From: JAFMDF01 sp965222705
GTDB taxonomy: Bacteria > Bacteroidota > Bacteroidia > Chitinophagales > Saprospiraceae
NCBI GenBank assembly: GCA_965222705.1
Contig: CBDCUO010000016.1
Coordinates: 124,001-188,000, forward strand
Direction: 5' to 3'
Length of the DNA: 64,000 bases
How positions within the stretch are numbered: position 1 is the stretch's first letter; each line of letters starts with the position of its first letter. The position numbers and the translations under genes are program-made. Of this stretch, positions 26,774-36,756 are shown piece by piece. The notes under the pieces were generated by a model. It was not told the origin of the DNA and did not search any database. It saw nothing but the letters and a program-made list of their open reading frames with translations.

Positions 26774-29233
26774 ATGTTAAAAAATAATTTCAAAATCGCT
26801 TTTCGAAACCTATTTAAAAATAAAACCCAGTCATTTATCCTCATTGGTGGGCTAACGATTGGTATGGCAACCTGCCTCCTGTTGTTGCAGTACGTCAATT
26901 TTGAATTGGGTTTTGATAATTTTCATAGCAAAAAGGATAGCATTTATCGGGTGGTCAATGAGCGATTTCAAAATGGCAAATCCATTCAAAAGGGAACGAT
27001 TACTTACCCAACTATTGGACCCGAATTAACGAAAGAATTTCCGGAAGTACAAAATGCTACCCGCATTGCTTATAGCTCGGACATCATGGTGACACAGAGA
27101 GATAGAGTAGAACCCATTGAACCAGGTTTATGGGTGGATGAGCATTTTTTTGAAATTTTTGATTTTAAATTATTGGCAACCGACGGGCTACAATTATTGG
27201 GTAAAACCAACGAACTCGTTTTAACTCGCCAATTAGCCGACCGTTATTTTCCAATAGCCAAAGGAGATTACGAAGCCATTTTGGGAAAGGAATTGCATAT
27301 TCGCCGCTACCCCGACCCCTTTAAAATTGTGGGCATTTGTGAGGATATTCCACCCAATTCTTCTTTGCAATTTGAACTACTACTCAGCTATGCTTCCTGT
27401 ATTCGCTATTGGGGGGAGGGAGCTGATAACAGTTGGACTTGGTCGGATTTTTACCATTATTTGGAGTTGGAATCGGGTACGGGTATAAAAGCCTTAGAAG
27501 CCAAATTAGCGGACTTTAGCAAACGGCATTTTAGAGGTACAGAAGTATCTGGAAGCAAGGAAGTTTTTACCTTGCAAGCCCTAGAAGAGGCTCATTTATA
27601 TTCGGAGGACTTAGAATACGAAATTGGGGAAACCGCCAATGGTCGAGCCGTATGGTCATTACTCCTTCTTGCCTTTTTTATTCTGATTATTGCTTGGATT
27701 AACTATGTGAATCTAAGTTCTGTACGAGCTATTGAACGGGCAAAAGAGGTAGGGGTCCGAAAGATGATGGGAGCTACCAAAAGCCAATTGGTTCAACAAT
27801 TTTTCAGTGAAGCCCTATTGGTGAATCTTCTTAGTTTATTATTGGCATTAGGAGTCGTCCAATTATTAAATCCTTGGTTTGCTACTAACTTTGGCGTTGA
27901 AGTCGCTGGGCTAAGTTTTTGGGAAGGGAATGCGTTTAATGTTTATCTAATAATAGCCTTATTGGGGCTTATTTTGCTAGGGGTGTTGGTATCAGGAATT
28001 TATCCAGCTTGGTTATTATCTTCCCCTCATGTATCCAGCGTATTAAAAGGCGTTTTTGCTAGAGATATGGGAGGGGCGAATTTGCGAAAAGGACTGGTCA
28101 TTTTCCAATTCACGATGTCTATTGCCCTTATCACAGCGACTTGGTTGGTATCTCGTCAAATCAACTTTATGAGCCAACAAGACCTAGGGATTGCGATTGA
28201 CCAAGTAATGACCGTCAATGCTCCACAAATGAGTCAATGGGACAGTACCTTCATAAACCGCATGAATACTTTTAAAAATGAATTGACCCAATTTCCTAGT
28301 ATCTATAGTGCAGCAACTTCTAGTCGAGGTCCTGGTGAGGGAATGGGTAGGGTGTTTGAAATTCAAAAAACGGGAGCAGCAAGTGCAGAACAATTTTACA
28401 CCAGCAATTTTATTGATGTAGATTTTGAATATGCCAAAACCTATGGATTGACCCCCATTAGTGGACGTTTTTTCCGAGAAAGCGACCATAACCCTGAATG
28501 GGCATTGGTGGATAAAATCGTGGTGAACGAAGCGGCTATTAATATGTTTGGCTATGAGGACGCTGAACAGGCGATTCAACAACAACTGCAATTTTGGGAA
28601 AAGGATTGGCAGATTGTTGGAGTGGTACCAGATTTTCATCAACGCTCCCTACATCATGGCATTGAACCCATCATTTTTATTCCTAGCTATAATACTGGCA
28701 ATCTACTGTCGCTCCAAGTTTCCCCTGAAAATATAGCAACCACCATTGCCCAAGTAAAATCTACCTATGCCCAATTTTTTCCTGGTAATACTTTTCAATA
28801 TTCCTTTTTAGATGAACGTTTTCAACGCTTGTATGAAGCCGACCAACGATTCGGAAATATCCTTTCTTTTTTCACCTTATTGACCATTTTGATTGCCTGT
28901 CTGGGGCTATTTGGGCTAGCTTCTTACACGACCTTTTTGCGAACTAAAGAAATTGGAGTGCGGAAGATTTTAGGAGCCTCTTCGGCTAGTATTGTGGTGC
29001 TTTTGTCAAAGGATTTTCTACAATTAGTAGTAGTGGCTATCGCTTTAGCAGCACCTATTGCATGGTTGGTAATGGATTGGTGGTTAAACGGTTTCGCTTA
29101 TCACATTGCTATTCAGTGGTGGATGTTTTTGCTGGCGGGAATAGCTGCATTGGGCATTGCTTTTTTGACGGTGAGTTTTCAGAGCGTAAGGGCAGCTTTG
29201 GCGAATCCTGTGAATGCCTTGCGGAGTGAATAA
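26774..29233 (+). CDS. FtsX/MacB-type ABC permease, array copy 4
   Basis: At 819 residues this is the longest of the array. Coupling motifs read RAKEVGVRKMMGAT and RTKEIGVRKILGAS. Instead of the usual ACINF in the helix before the first coupling motif it has AWINYVNLSS, so the conserved cysteine is missing. The second periplasmic domain has an extra stretch (REFSD-like; here FRESDHNPEWALVDKIVV) before the conserved VNEAA strand. It ends NPVNALRSE at a TAA, and the next gene begins 25 bp later. General function as for copy 1. Confidence 0.9.
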   Translation: MLKNNFKIAFRNLFKNKTQSFILIGGLTIGMATCLLLLQYVNFELGFDNFHSKKDSIYRVVNERFQNGKSIQKGTITYPTIGPELTKEFPEVQNATRIAYSSDIMVTQRDRVEPIEPGLWVDEHFFEIFDFKLLATDGLQLLGKTNELVLTRQLADRYFPIAKGDYEAILGKELHIRRYPDPFKIVGICEDIPPNSSLQFELLLSYASCIRYWGEGADNSWTWSDFYHYLELESGTGIKALEAKLADFSKRHFRGTEVSGSKEVFTLQALEEAHLYSEDLEYEIGETANGRAVWSLLLLAFFILIIAWINYVNLSSVRAIERAKEVGVRKMMGATKSQLVQQFFSEALLVNLLSLLLALGVVQLLNPWFATNFGVEVAGLSFWEGNAFNVYLIIALLGLILLGVLVSGIYPAWLLSSPHVSSVLKGVFARDMGGANLRKGLVIFQFTMSIALITATWLVSRQINFMSQQDLGIAIDQVMTVNAPQMSQWDSTFINRMNTFKNELTQFPSIYSAATSSRGPGEGMGRVFEIQKTGAASAEQFYTSNFIDVDFEYAKTYGLTPISGRFFRESDHNPEWALVDKIVVNEAAINMFGYEDAEQAIQQQLQFWEKDWQIVGVVPDFHQRSLHHGIEPIIFIPSYNTGNLLSLQVSPENIATTIAQVKSTYAQFFPGNTFQYSFLDERFQRLYEADQRFGNILSFFTLLTILIACLGLFGLASYTTFLRTKEIGVRKILGASSASIVVLLSKDFLQLVVVAIALAAPIAWLVMDWWLNGFAYHIAIQWWMFLLAGIAALGIAFLTVSFQSVRAALANPVNALRSE

Positions 29234-29258
29234 TGCCAGAACAATCAAAATTTCTTCC

Positions 29259-31706
29259 ATGAAAAACAACTGGAAAATAGCTTTTCGGCATTTTAGAAAA
29301 AATAAATTTTACAGCCTGCTTAATCTATCTGGTCTGGTGGTTGGCTTGGCTGCTTGCTTTTTGTTGATGATGTATCGGAGCCACGAAAGTAGTTTTGACC
29401 TGTTTCATTCCGATATTGACCAAATCTATCAAGTCAATTTAGTTGCCAATTTTGGTGGCGATGCTTTCCAAACCTCCAATACCCCCCCTCCTGTTGGGGA
29501 GACCATGCAAAGGGAGTTTCCCGAAATAACCGCTTTTACCCGCCATTTCATGCCAGGGGATATAGTTGTTCGGTACAATAATCAATTTTTTACCGAAGCA
29601 GATGCCTGGGCGGTGGACTCTAATTTTTTAGCATTTTTCACCTTTCCGCTGCTAGAAGGCGATGTAAAAAATTGTTTATCGGGTACGAACTCCTTGGTCC
29701 TTACCGAAAGCACTGCTAAAAAATATTTTGGAGAAAATGCCGCATTGGGAGAGGTGTTACTTATGGAGGAAGTGCCTTATACGGTTACAGGTATTATAGC
29801 GGATTTGCCGCCCCAATCTTCTTTGCAGTTCGATATGTTGTATCCCATTGCCGCCTCTAGGTTAGTGGAGCGATTTAGCTGGAGTTGGGTCTGGCTACAG
29901 GTAGATACCTATGTCAAATTGCAAGGCTCTTTTGATGAGTCGGAACCAGCTGTTTTAGAAGCGAAATTTCCAGAAATGGTCTTACAACACGCAGCTAAAG
30001 CCTTCCAACGAATTGGACAGCCGCTGGACGAGTTTTTAAAAAAAGGAAATCAATGGGAATTATCTTTAAAACCATTGGCGGATGTTCATCTTAATTCAGA
30101 AGGCATCTCTTCTCGTCTAGCCACCTTGGGGAGCCAAAAAGAAGTCTCCATTTTTGGGTGGACAGGACTGTTTATTTTATTATTGGCTTGTATCAATTTT
30201 ATGAACCTTTCTACCGCTCGTTCCATGAAAAGGGCAAAAGAAATTGGGGTTCGAAAAGTATTGGGTTCCGAAAGATGGGACTTAATCAAACAGTTTATGG
30301 TAGAAGCCTTTTTTTACGGTATGGCAGCCACCTTATTGGCTATTTCTTGCACTCAACTTTGCTTGCCCTATTTTAATCAATTGATAGGCGTACAGTTGAG
30401 TATGGCAATTTTATTTTCTAGCAAACTGTTGTTTTTTCTATTTGCCGCTCCATTTATAATCGCCTTCTTATCAGGCAGTTATCCAGCTTTGTATTTGTCT
30501 GGTTTTAAACCCATCGGCATTTTAAAAAATAATATTACCACCAAAAAAGGAGGTCATGCTTTAGTAAGAAATGGACTGGTTGTTTTCCAATTTGCCATTT
30601 CCGTTGCCTTAATTTCTGCTACGCTAATTATTTTCCAACAAATCAAATTCACCCAAAATGCAGATATAGGCATCCATCGAGATAATGTAGCCGTGATTAC
30701 CAATACCCAGCGATTGGGGAATCAATCAAAAGCCTATAAAGAAGCGCTACTCCGACTACCGCAAGTGACCCATACTACCATTTCTTCAGACTTGCCTACT
30801 AGAGGCTTTTTTGGAGATTTTTATGTGCCTGAAACGAATGATAATCGAGCGGGCATTGCCCAAAACCTCACCTTATATTCCTATCTAGTGGACGAAGATT
30901 TTGTGCCGACCATGAATATTCAATTACTAGCAGGCAGAAATTTTGATGAACAATTTGGAACAGACCATGCCGCCGTTATCATTAATGAAACGGCTGCCAA
31001 TATTATTGGCTGGGAAGAACCCGTTGGGAAGTACATTCGCTATCCAGGAAATGGAGACCAGCGTTTTCAAGTAGTTGGAGTGATGAAGGATTTTCATACC
31101 CACTCTTTCCGTAGTTTAATAGAGCCATTTGCCCTTTTTCATGAATCTTCCAACACCTACAACCTCAATCAGGAATTCATGGCGGTTCGATTAGGAACAG
31201 GGCAAGAAGCTGATTTTATTGATAAAGCAGTCCAATTATGGAACACCTTTTCACCCGATGCTCCTTTCGATTTTTCTTTTCTACAGGAAGATTATACTAG
31301 CCTATATCAATCGGAAAGTCGTCTGGGAAATGTATTGTGGGTTTTTACAGTGCTTTCTATTTTTATTGCTTGTCTGGGCTTACTCGGCTTGATTGCATTT
31401 ATGATTGAGCAGCGCACCAAAGAAATAGGTATTCGAAAAGTATTGGGGGCCTCTGTTGCTGGTATCACCACCTTATTAGCACAGCGGTATATAGGGCTGA
31501 TATTTATTGCTTTCTTAGTAGCTATTCCATTCTCCTGGTATTTTATGAACCATTGGTTGGCTGACTTTGAATATAGAATTGATATAGAATGGTGGATGTT
31601 TGCAATTGCTGGGGTCGGAGCGATTATAATTGCCGCTATCACAATAAGTTTTCAAAGTATCAAAGCTGCCGTGGCGAATCCCATACATTCTCTGCGGAGT
31701 GAGTAA
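29259..31706 (+). CDS. FtsX/MacB-type ABC permease, array copy 5
   Basis: I start this gene at ATG 29259, which gives the family-typical MKNNWKIAFRHFRKNKF and an 815-residue product. The frame is open back to an ATG at 29214, but that would overlap copy 4 and add 15 residues unlike any sibling. Coupling motifs are RAKEIGVRKVLGSE and RTKEIGIRKVLGAS. The N-terminus differs from the MLKN that opens the other tightly packed copies. The first periplasmic domain has a long loop (VERFSWSWVWLQVDTYVKLQ). It ends NPIHSLRSE, 17 bp before copy 6. Confidence 0.9.
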   Translation: MKNNWKIAFRHFRKNKFYSLLNLSGLVVGLAACFLLMMYRSHESSFDLFHSDIDQIYQVNLVANFGGDAFQTSNTPPPVGETMQREFPEITAFTRHFMPGDIVVRYNNQFFTEADAWAVDSNFLAFFTFPLLEGDVKNCLSGTNSLVLTESTAKKYFGENAALGEVLLMEEVPYTVTGIIADLPPQSSLQFDMLYPIAASRLVERFSWSWVWLQVDTYVKLQGSFDESEPAVLEAKFPEMVLQHAAKAFQRIGQPLDEFLKKGNQWELSLKPLADVHLNSEGISSRLATLGSQKEVSIFGWTGLFILLLACINFMNLSTARSMKRAKEIGVRKVLGSERWDLIKQFMVEAFFYGMAATLLAISCTQLCLPYFNQLIGVQLSMAILFSSKLLFFLFAAPFIIAFLSGSYPALYLSGFKPIGILKNNITTKKGGHALVRNGLVVFQFAISVALISATLIIFQQIKFTQNADIGIHRDNVAVITNTQRLGNQSKAYKEALLRLPQVTHTTISSDLPTRGFFGDFYVPETNDNRAGIAQNLTLYSYLVDEDFVPTMNIQLLAGRNFDEQFGTDHAAVIINETAANIIGWEEPVGKYIRYPGNGDQRFQVVGVMKDFHTHSFRSLIEPFALFHESSNTYNLNQEFMAVRLGTGQEADFIDKAVQLWNTFSPDAPFDFSFLQEDYTSLYQSESRLGNVLWVFTVLSIFIACLGLLGLIAFMIEQRTKEIGIRKVLGASVAGITTLLAQRYIGLIFIAFLVAIPFSWYFMNHWLADFEYRIDIEWWMFAIAGVGAIIIAAITISFQSIKAAVANPIHSLRSE

Positions 31707-31723
31707 GAAAAAATATATATATC

Positions 31724-34096
31724 ATGCTAAAAAATCATTTAAAAATAGCTTGGCGAAATATACTTAGACATCCAGGTTATTCCCTATTGAATATCACCGG
31801 TTTTGCCTTGGGAATTGCTGCGTCTTTTGTATTATTCCTATTTGTCCAGCAAGAAACTAGCTACGAAAAACATTTCGACAATAGCGATAAAATTTATCGA
31901 ATCGCCTCGGATTTTTATAATATGGGTGGCTTTGCGGTTGCTTCAGAAGCCTTATATAATTGGTTAAAAACAGAATGCAAAGAGGCAAAATACGCTACGG
32001 CAGTAGAGGGGTTGGGAACAGAGATGCAGGTGGAGGTAGATGGCGCCACCTATATAGAAGGCACCGGATTAGCCATAGATACGAACTTTTTTAGGATTTT
32101 TAGTTTTGAATTATTGGAAGGCAATCCACGTCATCTGATGAAAAACCCTGATGAAGTGGTGATTACTGCTCCATTAGCCAAAAAATATTTTGGAACGGGT
32201 TCTGCTATTGGAGAAACACTATTTATTGGCAAAGAAAAAAAGCCTTATCGAGTAGTTGGCGTGTTTAAAAAAACCAATCATAAGAGCCATTTACAAGCGG
32301 ATCTCTTTTTACCGATTGAATTAGAAAATAAGCCAAGTTGGCTTTCTGCTTCCGTTTATGTTTATCTCCAATTGCATGAAAATGCAAGTCTTGCTCAATT
32401 AGAAGAAAGCCTAGAACAATTGCGAAAGGATAAGATTTTTCCTGTAGTTTCACAGGAAGAGGATTATGAAACCTGGGCAAAAAGTAGTCACCGCGTAGAA
32501 TATTTTGTGCAACCGCTTGAGGCTATTTATTTGCACTCTAAGTTTCGATTTGATTTAACAGAAGGTGGTAATCCACAGCAGGTCGCTATTTTAGGCATTA
32601 TTGGGTTGTTTCTAATCTTTATCGCCATCATTAATTACATTAATTTGACAACGGCTCGTTCTGCCATTCGGGCAAAGGAAGTAGGGGTGAAAAAAACATT
32701 GGGGGCTCGACGAACTATTTTAGCCAGGCAATTTTTGACGGAATCTGTTTTAATTAGTTTTTTAGCCATGTTATTGGCAGGTGGGCTGGGTGAATTTTTA
32801 TTAACGGTTTTTGAAAACATTACAGGGCAAGCTATTATAACGACCATTTTTGCAGATTGGCGGCACATAGGCAGCCTTTTTCTCTTTTCAATTATTGCAG
32901 GCGTATTAGCAGGGGTATATCCTTCCATTTACCTCACTCAATTTCAGCCAGTCAAAATTTTAAAAGGCCGCTTTGCCCTATCGGGAAATAAAGGATTGCG
33001 GGGCGGATTGGTTGTTTTTCAATTTGTCATTGCCATTGGTTTAATTATTAGTAGTTTAGTGGTATTTCGGCAATTGCAATATATGCAGGAAGCGGACAAG
33101 GGGTTTGAACAGCAAGGGGTGTTAATTATAAAAAATATAAAAAAACTGGGAGATAATGCCGTTGCTTTTCAAAAAGAAATAGAACGCTTCCCGCAAGTAC
33201 AAATGACCAGTTTTAATGACCGAATGCCAGCAGGCAACTCCCTCTGGATGTCCACTTTTAAAACGCCTGAAATGGAAAAATCTATCACTATGCAGACCTT
33301 TCCTGCTGATGAAAACTATTTATCCACTTTAGGATTTCGATTAATAAAAGGGCGGAATTTTTCAAAAAAATTGGCTTCGGATAGTAGTGCTGTGCTACTT
33401 AACCAGGCTGCGGTAGAGGCTTTAGGTCTAGTGGGAAAAGACCCCTTGGGTGCAGAGGTGGGTTCTAAAGGACAAAAAGTCATTGGCATTGTTCAAAATT
33501 TTAACTTTCAGTCTTTAAAGCAAGAAATAGAACCTGCCGCAATGACTTTTGGAACGCAAGGGGCGCGATTAGCCATTAAATTAAGCGGCCACAAAATGAT
33601 AGATTTTTTGAAACAGCTCAAAACTGCCTGGCAGCAATTCCGCTCTGAAGAACCTATTAATTATACTTTCTTAGACGAAAATTTTGCTAAACTAGCCGCT
33701 AAAGAAAAAATGCTGGGACAAGCCGTAGCGATTTTCACCTTAATGGCCATTATCATTGCCTGTTTAGGTTTATTTGGTTTGGCTGCATTTATGGCAGAAC
33801 AGCGCACCAAGGAAATTGGCATTCGCAAAGTATTAGGAGCTAGTATGAGTGGAATAGTGAAGTTGTTGTCAAAGGATTTTATAAAACTGGTACTAATAGC
33901 TATTCTAATTGCCGTTCCACTATCCTATATTTTTATGAGCAAGTGGTTACAGGATTTTGCTTATCGAATTGAATTGGAGGGCTGGGTTTTTCTAGTAGCT
34001 AGTGTTGGCGCCATAGGCCTTGCTTTTTTGACCATTAGTTTTCAGAGTGTGAGGGCGGCTTTGGCAAATCCTGTGAATTCTTTGAGGAGTGAGTAA
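31724..34096 (+). CDS. FtsX/MacB-type ABC permease, array copy 6
   Basis: The product is 790 residues with a shorter first periplasmic domain than copies 3-5. Coupling motifs are RAKEVGVKKTLGAR, with lysine replacing the usual arginine, and RTKEIGIRKVLGAS. The helix before the first motif reads AIINYINLTT, without the cysteine. The last ~60 bases of the gene are almost identical to those of copy 7, while the rest is clearly different, which suggests gene conversion. It ends NPVNSLRSE. A 205-bp gap, the largest in the array, follows. Confidence 0.9.
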   Translation: MLKNHLKIAWRNILRHPGYSLLNITGFALGIAASFVLFLFVQQETSYEKHFDNSDKIYRIASDFYNMGGFAVASEALYNWLKTECKEAKYATAVEGLGTEMQVEVDGATYIEGTGLAIDTNFFRIFSFELLEGNPRHLMKNPDEVVITAPLAKKYFGTGSAIGETLFIGKEKKPYRVVGVFKKTNHKSHLQADLFLPIELENKPSWLSASVYVYLQLHENASLAQLEESLEQLRKDKIFPVVSQEEDYETWAKSSHRVEYFVQPLEAIYLHSKFRFDLTEGGNPQQVAILGIIGLFLIFIAIINYINLTTARSAIRAKEVGVKKTLGARRTILARQFLTESVLISFLAMLLAGGLGEFLLTVFENITGQAIITTIFADWRHIGSLFLFSIIAGVLAGVYPSIYLTQFQPVKILKGRFALSGNKGLRGGLVVFQFVIAIGLIISSLVVFRQLQYMQEADKGFEQQGVLIIKNIKKLGDNAVAFQKEIERFPQVQMTSFNDRMPAGNSLWMSTFKTPEMEKSITMQTFPADENYLSTLGFRLIKGRNFSKKLASDSSAVLLNQAAVEALGLVGKDPLGAEVGSKGQKVIGIVQNFNFQSLKQEIEPAAMTFGTQGARLAIKLSGHKMIDFLKQLKTAWQQFRSEEPINYTFLDENFAKLAAKEKMLGQAVAIFTLMAIIIACLGLFGLAAFMAEQRTKEIGIRKVLGASMSGIVKLLSKDFIKLVLIAILIAVPLSYIFMSKWLQDFAYRIELEGWVFLVASVGAIGLAFLTISFQSVRAALANPVNSLRSE
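34037..34095 (+). repeat. 3'-end repeat, copy in permease 6
   Basis: The 59 bases from AGTTTTCAGAGTGTGAGG to the stop codon of copy 6 match 36615-36673 at the end of copy 7 with one difference that I can see (T versus C in the Asn codon). Similar but more diverged ends occur in copies 4 and 5. Confidence 0.85.
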
Positions 34097-34301
34097 TTTC
34101 GTAGTCGGCACCCGAAAATCTTAGGAATTGATAGACTCAGGGGTTCGGCAAATAAATCTGCTCGTTACAAACGGTTTTATAACTCGTTGGCCATCAACTT
34201 ATTACTCAAGTCGTGGATTAAGAGAATGGTTGATTATTAAGTCGTTTTATGGCTTAATACAGGGCTTATCCGAGAATTGGATTATTTAAAAATCACCTAT
34301 T
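34097..34301. other. Spacer before array copy 7
   Basis: At 205 bp this is far longer than the 16-42 bp spacers elsewhere in the array. No ORF, tRNA or hairpin of note is visible. It may hold a separate promoter for copy 7, but I see no clear TAnnTTTG with partner, so that is a guess. Confidence 0.4.
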
Positions 34302-36674
34302 ATGCTACAACAAAACGTCCGACTATTTCTTCGCGCTATAATTCGTCAAAAAGTACATTTTCTATTGACCATTAGCGGCTTGGTTTTAGGGTTGATGGCT
34401 GTTCTTTTAGCTTATATTTTTATTCAGGATGAACACCATTTTGATGCTTTTCATACTAAAGCTGACCGCATTTTTAGAGTCAATAAGTTTATTAAAGAAA
34501 ATAACGGTGACCTAACTAAAAATGCAGAAACGCCTGGAAAAATGGCACCTGCTTTGGATGCTGATTTTCCTGAAGTAGAATTGGCCACGCATATTGCTCC
34601 TTGGTTCGACAAGGTCTTAATGTCTCACGAAGACCAAAATACCTTTGTAAAAAATTGGGTATTTGTAGATAGTAATTTCTTTCAGGTTTTTGATTATCAA
34701 ATGATTCGAGGTGATAATCCAGCAAAAATCCTAAGCACTCCTGGTCAAATTATAATTACCCCAACATTAGCCCAAACATTATTTGGTGGACAAGACCCCA
34801 TTGGAAAAATAATTAAAGGGCAAAATGATAAAGAATTTATGGTTGCTGGGTTGGCAAAAGCTCCTCCTCGTCAATCGCATATTCAATTTGATGCACTCGT
34901 TTCTTGGGCATCTACAGAGACTCGGTCCAACCTACTAAACTTTAGTTTTATGAACAACTGGTTGGGGCAGACTGTTTACACCTATTTGTTGCTACGAAAA
35001 CCAGAGCAAGTGGCCGCAGTCAATGAAAAATTGCCTGATTTTACAGCACAATATATGGATAATCGCAAGGATATTTATACCTTTTTTCTACAACCATTAA
35101 AAGAGGTCTATTTACAATCTACCGACTTACAATATTTAAGAGGCGGCAAATACGGCAGTGCGACATTTTTACGCATTTTTTCTATTATTGCTTTGATGAT
35201 TTTATTAATTGCCTGTTTTAATTATATCAATATCACAACAGCTAAATCTTTGCAAAGAGCCAAAGAAATAGGGGTCAAAAAAGTATTGGGTGTGAAAAAG
35301 AAGCAATTGATCGCTCAATTTATGACGGAAACGATTGGTATGACAGCCATTGCAAGTTTAATGGCTATTGGCTTGGCCCAATTTGGCTTGTCGCTATTAA
35401 ATAATTGGTTTGAAAAAGATATTCCTCTCCATGTTCTTTATTCAGTAGAAAGTTTAGGTTTTATAGGTTTTATAGTGTTCACAACCAGCTTGATAGCGGG
35501 TTTATTTCCTAGTTGGCTACTGACCAAATTTAAGCCCATTTCTGTATTGAAAAGTACGTTCAAATTTGCTCCAGGAGGAGAATGGCCCCGGCAAGTATTG
35601 ACCACTTTGCAATTGACTATCAGTATAGGATTAATTGCAGGTACTTTTATACTACATCGGCAATTCAACTATATTTTAAGCAAAGATTTGGGTTTTGATA
35701 AAACGCAAGTTTTGGTGATGAATACGCCACCAGGAGTAGCTAGTAATGCAACAGCATTTAAAAACGAATTGGCTGCTTTGCCTGGAGTAAAATCCATTTC
35801 TATGTGTAATGCGGCAGTAGGCGATGGCACCTTTGGCTCTAGTGTAATTCCAGAAGGTAGTAATAATGAAGAACAATTTGTACAGGAGTTTAGGGTGGAT
35901 AGCAACTATATGAAAACGTTTGGAATGGAATTAGTTGCAGGCCGATTTCTCCGCCCGGGTGCAGTGGTTGTAAATGAAACTTTTGTCAAACAAGTTGGCT
36001 GGGAAAAGCCATTAGAAAGAACAGTAAAATTTCCAGGCAGCGAACAAAAATATCCAATTGTAGGAGTCCTAAAAGATTTTCATTTTAATTCTTTACATCA
36101 AGAAGTAAGCCCGTTGCTGATGTATTTAGATAAACGCATTTCTAACACGTCTGTCCGTCTTGATCCGAATCAACTGAGCACGTTATTGCCTCAAATGAAA
36201 AAGCTATGGGAAAAATTTGAAAGCCGTTTTCCTTTTGATTACTATTTCGTAGATGACTTTTTTGCCAAAAAATATACCACTGAACAGCAAATGCTTAAAG
36301 TCATTACGTTTTTTGCTTTTCTAGCTATTTTTATTGCCTGTTTGGGTTTATACGGTTTGGCTTCTTTTGCTATTGCCCGCCGCACTAAAGAAATTGGCAT
36401 TCGAAAAATACTAGGTGCTTCAATCACTGGAATAGTGGGGCTTTTATCTTCTCGTTTTATTAAACTGGTCTTTATCGCTTTATTGATTGCGACTCCAATA
36501 GTTTGTTATTATACGAATGATTGGCTAAATGGATTTGCATATCGAGTGGATTTGAGTTGGTGGGTATTTATTTTAGCGGGAATGGTTGTATTGGGAATTG
36601 TGTTTTTGACAGTGAGTTTTCAGAGTGTGAGGGCGGCTTTGGCAAATCCTGTGAACTCTTTGAGGAGTGAGTAG
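34302..36674 (+). CDS. FtsX/MacB-type ABC permease, array copy 7
   Basis: The 790-residue product opens with MLQQNVRLFLRAIIRQKVHF, unlike the MLKN start of most siblings. Coupling motifs are RAKEIGVKKVLGVK and RTKEIGIRKILGAS; both the KK variant and the 790-residue length are shared with copy 6, so these two form a subgroup. A cysteine is present in the helix before the first motif (LIACFNYINITTAK). It ends NPVNSLRSE and closes the array. After it, 82 bp of AT-rich DNA lead to the convergent PD40 gene. Its separate upstream gap suggests independent transcription. Confidence 0.9.
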   Translation: MLQQNVRLFLRAIIRQKVHFLLTISGLVLGLMAVLLAYIFIQDEHHFDAFHTKADRIFRVNKFIKENNGDLTKNAETPGKMAPALDADFPEVELATHIAPWFDKVLMSHEDQNTFVKNWVFVDSNFFQVFDYQMIRGDNPAKILSTPGQIIITPTLAQTLFGGQDPIGKIIKGQNDKEFMVAGLAKAPPRQSHIQFDALVSWASTETRSNLLNFSFMNNWLGQTVYTYLLLRKPEQVAAVNEKLPDFTAQYMDNRKDIYTFFLQPLKEVYLQSTDLQYLRGGKYGSATFLRIFSIIALMILLIACFNYINITTAKSLQRAKEIGVKKVLGVKKKQLIAQFMTETIGMTAIASLMAIGLAQFGLSLLNNWFEKDIPLHVLYSVESLGFIGFIVFTTSLIAGLFPSWLLTKFKPISVLKSTFKFAPGGEWPRQVLTTLQLTISIGLIAGTFILHRQFNYILSKDLGFDKTQVLVMNTPPGVASNATAFKNELAALPGVKSISMCNAAVGDGTFGSSVIPEGSNNEEQFVQEFRVDSNYMKTFGMELVAGRFLRPGAVVVNETFVKQVGWEKPLERTVKFPGSEQKYPIVGVLKDFHFNSLHQEVSPLLMYLDKRISNTSVRLDPNQLSTLLPQMKKLWEKFESRFPFDYYFVDDFFAKKYTTEQQMLKVITFFAFLAIFIACLGLYGLASFAIARRTKEIGIRKILGASITGIVGLLSSRFIKLVFIALLIATPIVCYYTNDWLNGFAYRVDLSWWVFILAGMVVLGIVFLTVSFQSVRAALANPVNSLRSE
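36615..36673 (+). repeat. 3'-end repeat, copy in permease 7
   Basis: Partner of 34037-34095. Direct orientation, ~2.6 kb apart, so homologous recombination between the two could delete or fuse permease copies. Confidence 0.85.
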
Positions 36675-36756
36675 TAACAAGGAAAGTTTTATTATAGTCA
36701 CTTTTTCTTCTTACTATTTAGGATACATAAAGTTATGTAAAAACTTACTGATTTCC

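Noticed and set aside
28184..28642. 152-codon frame antisense to permease copy 4
   Set aside because: It lies entirely inside a well-supported gene on the other strand and has no recognisable protein features.
29214..29258. Upstream ATG for permease copy 5
   Set aside because: It overlaps copy 4 and adds residues not seen in siblings; the start at 29259 restores the family N-terminus.
34097..34301. Possible tRNA or structured RNA in the long array spacer
   Set aside because: I could not form a cloverleaf or a convincing long stem.
19422..36674. Reading the permease array as an antibiotic-efflux (MacAB) operon
   Set aside because: No MacA adaptor, no MacB ATPase domain and no TolC-like gene is present; the similarity is to the permease part only.
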